Assembly: GCA_946183715.1 (NCBI GenBank)
Contig: CAMHDB010000134.1
Location: 1 to 5,508, forward strand
Direction of reading: 5' to 3'
Origin: an uncultured Oscillibacter sp.
Lineage (GTDB): Bacteria > Bacillota > Clostridia > Oscillospirales > Oscillospiraceae
DNA: 5,508 bases
Below the pieces are notes generated by a model that worked only from the letters and a program-made list of their open reading frames with translations, made no database searches and had not been told where the DNA came from. This document shows, piece by piece, positions 4,086 through 5,508 of this stretch. How positions within the stretch are numbered: position 1 is the first letter of the stretch; each line of letters opens with the position of its first letter. Position numbers and translations under genes: made by a program.

Positions 4086-5042
4086 ATGATACGCAACGAG
4101 TTTGAAATCCCCTCGGCGGACGGCAGGACGCGCCTCCACGCCGTGTCATGGAGGCCCGAAGGGCCCGTAAAGGGCGTGTTACAGATTTCCCACGGCCTCG
4201 GCGAGCACGTCCTGCGCTACGACCCGTTCGCGGAGTACCTCACGGCGCACGGGTTCGCGGTCGTCGGACACGACCACCTCGGCCACGGGACTTCCGTCCC
4301 GCCCGGCGGTACGCGCCTCTGGTTCGGCCCGAAGGGAAGCTGGGACTGGCTGATACAAGACCTTTACACCATCCGGCATGAGGCGGAAACGCGGTTCGGC
4401 GCGAAAATCGGAGACGCCTTCCCTGAAATCCCCTGCTTCCTGCTGGGGCATTCTATGGGTTCCTTTGTGGCGCGGACGTACCTGATTCGCCGCCCCGGGA
4501 CGGTCGACGGGTGCGTACTCACCGGAACCGGACAGCCCCCCGCCGCGTTACTCCGTTTCGGCTACGCGCTGAGCCTAGAGGAAGGCGCGCGCCTAGGGGA
4601 AACGTCCGTCAGCCCGGTATCTGTGGCGCTGGCGTTCGGGGCCTACAACCGCCCTTTTGAACCCGTGCGGACTGTCTACGACTGGATGTCGGCGGACGAG
4701 GAGAATATTGATACCTTTCTCGATTCCCCGCTCTGCGGCGGCAGTCCGACCGTCGGACTGCTCCGCGAAATGCTCTCCGGCCTGCTGGAAATCGGGAAGC
4801 CGTCGAACTTACGGCGCATGAATCCGGATACGCCGATTTTGTTGCTCTCCGGCGCCGCCGACCCCGTGGGCGATATGGGGAAGGGCGTCCGGCGGGTGGA
4901 ACGCGCCTTCCGCCGCGCCGGGGTGCGCGATGTCAGTATGGCCCTCTACCCCGGACTGCGGCACGAAATCCTCAACGAACAGCCCCGCCACAAGATTTAC
5001 GCCGACATTCGCCGCTGGATGGAGGCCCGCATAGGCAGTTAG
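4086..5042 (+). CDS. Alpha/beta hydrolase, monoglyceride lipase/lysophospholipase-like
   Basis: A 318-residue serine hydrolase of the Hydrolase_4 (monoacylglycerol lipase-like) group, predicted to hydrolyse an ester bond, probably of a mono- or lysolipid; the actual substrate is not known. Visible are the oxyanion-hole region ISHGLGEHVLRYD (34-46), HDHLGHG (62-68), the nucleophile elbow GHSMGS with Ser123, the acid Asp259 in SGAADPVG and the base His293 in LRHEILNE, so the triad is complete. Residues about 145-235 form the lid region. No signal peptide, so it is cytoplasmic. The ATG at 4086 has AAAGGAGG (4070-4077) 8 bases upstream, the strongest ribosome binding site in the window. Single gene, divergent from the zinc-ribbon gene, ended by the terminator at 5093-5126. 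Confidence 0.94.
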   Translation: MIRNEFEIPSADGRTRLHAVSWRPEGPVKGVLQISHGLGEHVLRYDPFAEYLTAHGFAVVGHDHLGHGTSVPPGGTRLWFGPKGSWDWLIQDLYTIRHEAETRFGAKIGDAFPEIPCFLLGHSMGSFVARTYLIRRPGTVDGCVLTGTGQPPAALLRFGYALSLEEGARLGETSVSPVSVALAFGAYNRPFEPVRTVYDWMSADEENIDTFLDSPLCGGSPTVGLLREMLSGLLEIGKPSNLRRMNPDTPILLLSGAADPVGDMGKGVRRVERAFRRAGVRDVSMALYPGLRHEILNEQPRHKIYADIRRWMEARIGS

Positions 5043-5100
5043 CCTATTCCGGGCCGCTCCCCTGAATTTCCTCTGTCAGGCCCATTCCGGGCGCCTCCCC
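5042..5100. repeat. Imperfect direct repeat after the hydrolase stop
   Basis: Two 21-base units at 5042-5062 and 5080-5100 share a core ATTCCGGGC followed by CTCCCC-like ends and differ at three positions. The spacer holds a small inverted repeat (CCTGA 5061-5065, TCAGG 5076-5080). The second unit feeds into the left arm of the terminator, so the pair may be a remnant of a duplicated terminator region. Confidence 0.45.
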
Positions 5101-5126
5101 CGTTTGCGCGGGGGAGGCTTTTTGTT
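5093..5126 (+). terminator. Strong intrinsic terminator of the hydrolase gene
   Basis: GCCTCCCCC (5093-5101) pairs with GGGGGAGGC (5110-5118), with G5102-C5109 extending it to 10 bp around a 6-base loop, followed by TTTTTGTT (5119-5126). It lies about 50 bases past the hydrolase stop codon. There is no T run on the opposite strand, so it acts in the plus direction only. Confidence 0.93.
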
Positions 5127-5174
5127 CAAGACGCCTCCTCCATATGACGGCGGGACGTTTTGCGGCTTTTACAT

Positions 5175-5203
5175 ATATTACAAAATATGACAAACAATGA
5201 CAA
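5175..5203 (-). promoter_or_regulatory. Possible minus-strand promoter in the intergenic region
   Basis: TTGTCA (5198-5203), a 17-base spacer and TAATAT (5175-5180) on the minus strand. It would start near 5168 and run toward the hydrolase 3' end as an antisense or small RNA; no gene is seen downstream on that strand. The AT-rich composition makes a chance match likely. Confidence 0.25.
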
Positions 5204-5205
5204 AC
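5187..5205 (+). repeat. Tandem ATGACAAAC repeat, 10-base period
   Basis: Two exact 9-base copies at 5187-5195 and 5197-5205, separated by one base, so both fall on the same face of the helix. TGACAAA occurs again in the -35 region at 5332-5338. Possibly a regulator site; may also be simple-sequence chance in AT-rich DNA. Confidence 0.4.
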
Positions 5206-5285
5206 TTTCCGGAGGTTCTCCCGTGTAAAAAACTTCCAAATTCCCCGAATTTTCGCCATTTTTGGATAGTTTGAACAGGACATTC

Positions 5286-5308
5286 AAAAAACGGATACAG
5301 ATTTCCGT
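5286..5308 (-). terminator. Weak minus-strand terminator-like hairpin
   Basis: On the minus strand ACGGA (5304-5308) pairs with TCCGT (5291-5295) around an 8-base loop, followed by five T residues (5286-5290). With only a 5-bp stem and no minus-strand gene upstream of it in view, its function is doubtful. Confidence 0.2.
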
Positions 5309-5330
5309 CACTTTGCACACGAAAGGAATA

Positions 5331-5359
5331 TTGACAAATCAAAACAAAACTGTTACAAT
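5331..5359 (+). promoter_or_regulatory. Strong sigma-A promoter of the right-edge gene
   Basis: A consensus TTGACA (5331-5336), a 17-base spacer and TACAAT (5354-5359), with TGT immediately before the -10 (extended -10). Predicted start near 5366, leader about 26 bases. This is the closest to consensus of any promoter in the window, suggesting a highly expressed gene. Confidence 0.88.
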
Positions 5360-5378
5360 CCGGTTACAAAAGTTGCAA
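5353..5378 (+). repeat. Phased GTTACAA repeats over the -10 and start site
   Basis: GTTACAA at 5353-5359 and again at 5363-5369, exactly 10 bases apart, with a one-mismatch copy GTTGCAA at 5372-5378. They cover the -10 box, the predicted start and the first leader bases, where a bound repressor would block initiation. Confidence 0.4.
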
Positions 5379-5391
5379 GGGAGTTGTTACG

Positions 5392-5508
5392 ATGGCAAGC
5401 GCGAAACCGAAGAAGGAAGGCTTGACGTATCGGGGACACCCGCTCCGCCGCTCCGGCAACCTGATTTATTACGGCTCCATGGCCGACCCCTATATTGTCA
5501 TGATGCAA
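5392..5508 (+). CDS. Unidentified conserved-looking protein, first 39 codons (right edge)
   Basis: The ATG at 5392-5394 is preceded by AAGGGAG (5377-5383) with 8 bases of spacing and by the strong promoter at 5331-5359, so this is a real gene. The visible product starts with a short basic tail (ASAKPKKEG, residues 2-10), then a compact segment with TYRGHPLRR (12-20) and SGNLIYYGSMADPYIVMMQ (21-39), which reads like alternating short beta strands with a conserved-style Tyr/Gly pattern. It resembles small proteins of unknown function that I associate with gut clostridia, but this is from memory and the C-terminus is missing. No signal peptide. Separated from the hydrolase by a terminator, so it is the first gene of its own transcript. 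Confidence 0.85.
   Translation, partial: MASAKPKKEGLTYRGHPLRRSGNLIYYGSMADPYIVMMQ

Larger units (their letters stand above)
5043..5391. other. 349-base intergenic region between the hydrolase and the last gene
   Basis: No convincing gene is seen. In order it holds the imperfect direct repeat and terminator (to 5126), an AT-richer stretch with tandem ATGACAAAC (5187-5195 and 5197-5205), a GGAGG followed 7 bases later by GTG TAA (5211-5228, no real ORF), a dyad TTTGAA/TTCAAA (5270-5275 and 5283-5288), a minus-strand terminator-like hairpin (5286-5308), and the strong promoter at 5331-5359. Open frames on the minus strand here have no ribosome binding site and unconvincing protein composition. 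Confidence 0.6.

Noticed and set aside
3518..4105. Plus-strand 195-residue open frame opposite the zinc-ribbon gene
   Set aside because: It runs through the complement of the CPIC/CPHC protein and both divergent promoters; a shadow of the GC-rich coding strand.
5211..5228. GGAGG followed 7 bases later by GTG and an immediate TAA (start-stop element)
   Set aside because: No promoter is placed to transcribe it usefully and start-stop codons have no supported role here; probably chance.
5044..5320. Two overlapping minus-strand frames (79 and 64 residues) in the last spacer
   Set aside because: Neither has a ribosome binding site; they cross the hydrolase terminator or repeats, and the composition shows no recognisable fold.
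1..5508. Mobile elements, CRISPR arrays, tRNA or rRNA genes
   Set aside because: No transposase or integrase motifs, no regularly spaced direct repeats with unique spacers, and no cloverleaf or rRNA-like stretch were seen on either strand.

Overview
The window looks like chromosomal DNA of a GC-rich Clostridia-type Firmicute (Oscillospiraceae or a relative). The reasons are AGGAGG-type ribosome binding sites, sigma-A-like promoters with TGn extended -10 elements, short U-tract hairpin terminators, and a gene set typical of that group: a PheB/UPF0735 ACT protein beside homoserine dehydrogenase, a PurO-type IMP cyclohydrolase, and a small clostridial zinc-ribbon protein. The lineage is an inference from content; no rRNA or marker gene is present.

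Layout. Positions 1-1127 (minus) hold a two-gene operon: an ACT-domain protein followed by hom, which runs off the left edge. A weak extended -10 promoter lies at 1167-1195. Positions 1289-1555 (minus) hold a 73-residue unknown ORF with a TATAAT box upstream and a terminator-like hairpin downstream. Positions 1676-2077 (minus) are yjbQ. It is divergent from a plus-strand pair at 2207-3453: a YgjP-like zinc metallopeptidase whose promoter places transcription start on or next to its ATG, so it is probably leaderless, and an IMP cyclohydrolase that starts at a TTG overlapping the peptidase stop codon. A strong bidirectional hairpin at 3484-3514 separates this pair from a convergent zinc-ribbon protein gene (3527-3907, minus). 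That gene is divergent from a monoglyceride-lipase-like alpha/beta hydrolase (4086-5042, plus), which ends in a strong terminator. A 349-base AT-richer intergenic region follows, ending in the best promoter of the window (TTGACA-17-TACAAT). It drives a gene cut by the right edge at 39 codons.

Most genes are housekeeping: threonine/methionine biosynthesis (hom with its ACT partner), purine biosynthesis (IMP cyclohydrolase), and small conserved enzymes. There is no mobile element, CRISPR array, tRNA or rRNA. I do not see a clear new multi-gene defence or mobile system. The most interesting signals are regulatory and small-scale: the leaderless metallopeptidase start, the dyad between the yjbQ and peptidase promoters, the GC hairpin at the 5' end of the yjbQ message, the 11-residue amphipathic repeat in the zinc-ribbon protein, and the strong promoter with 10-bp-phased repeats ahead of the last, unrecognised gene.
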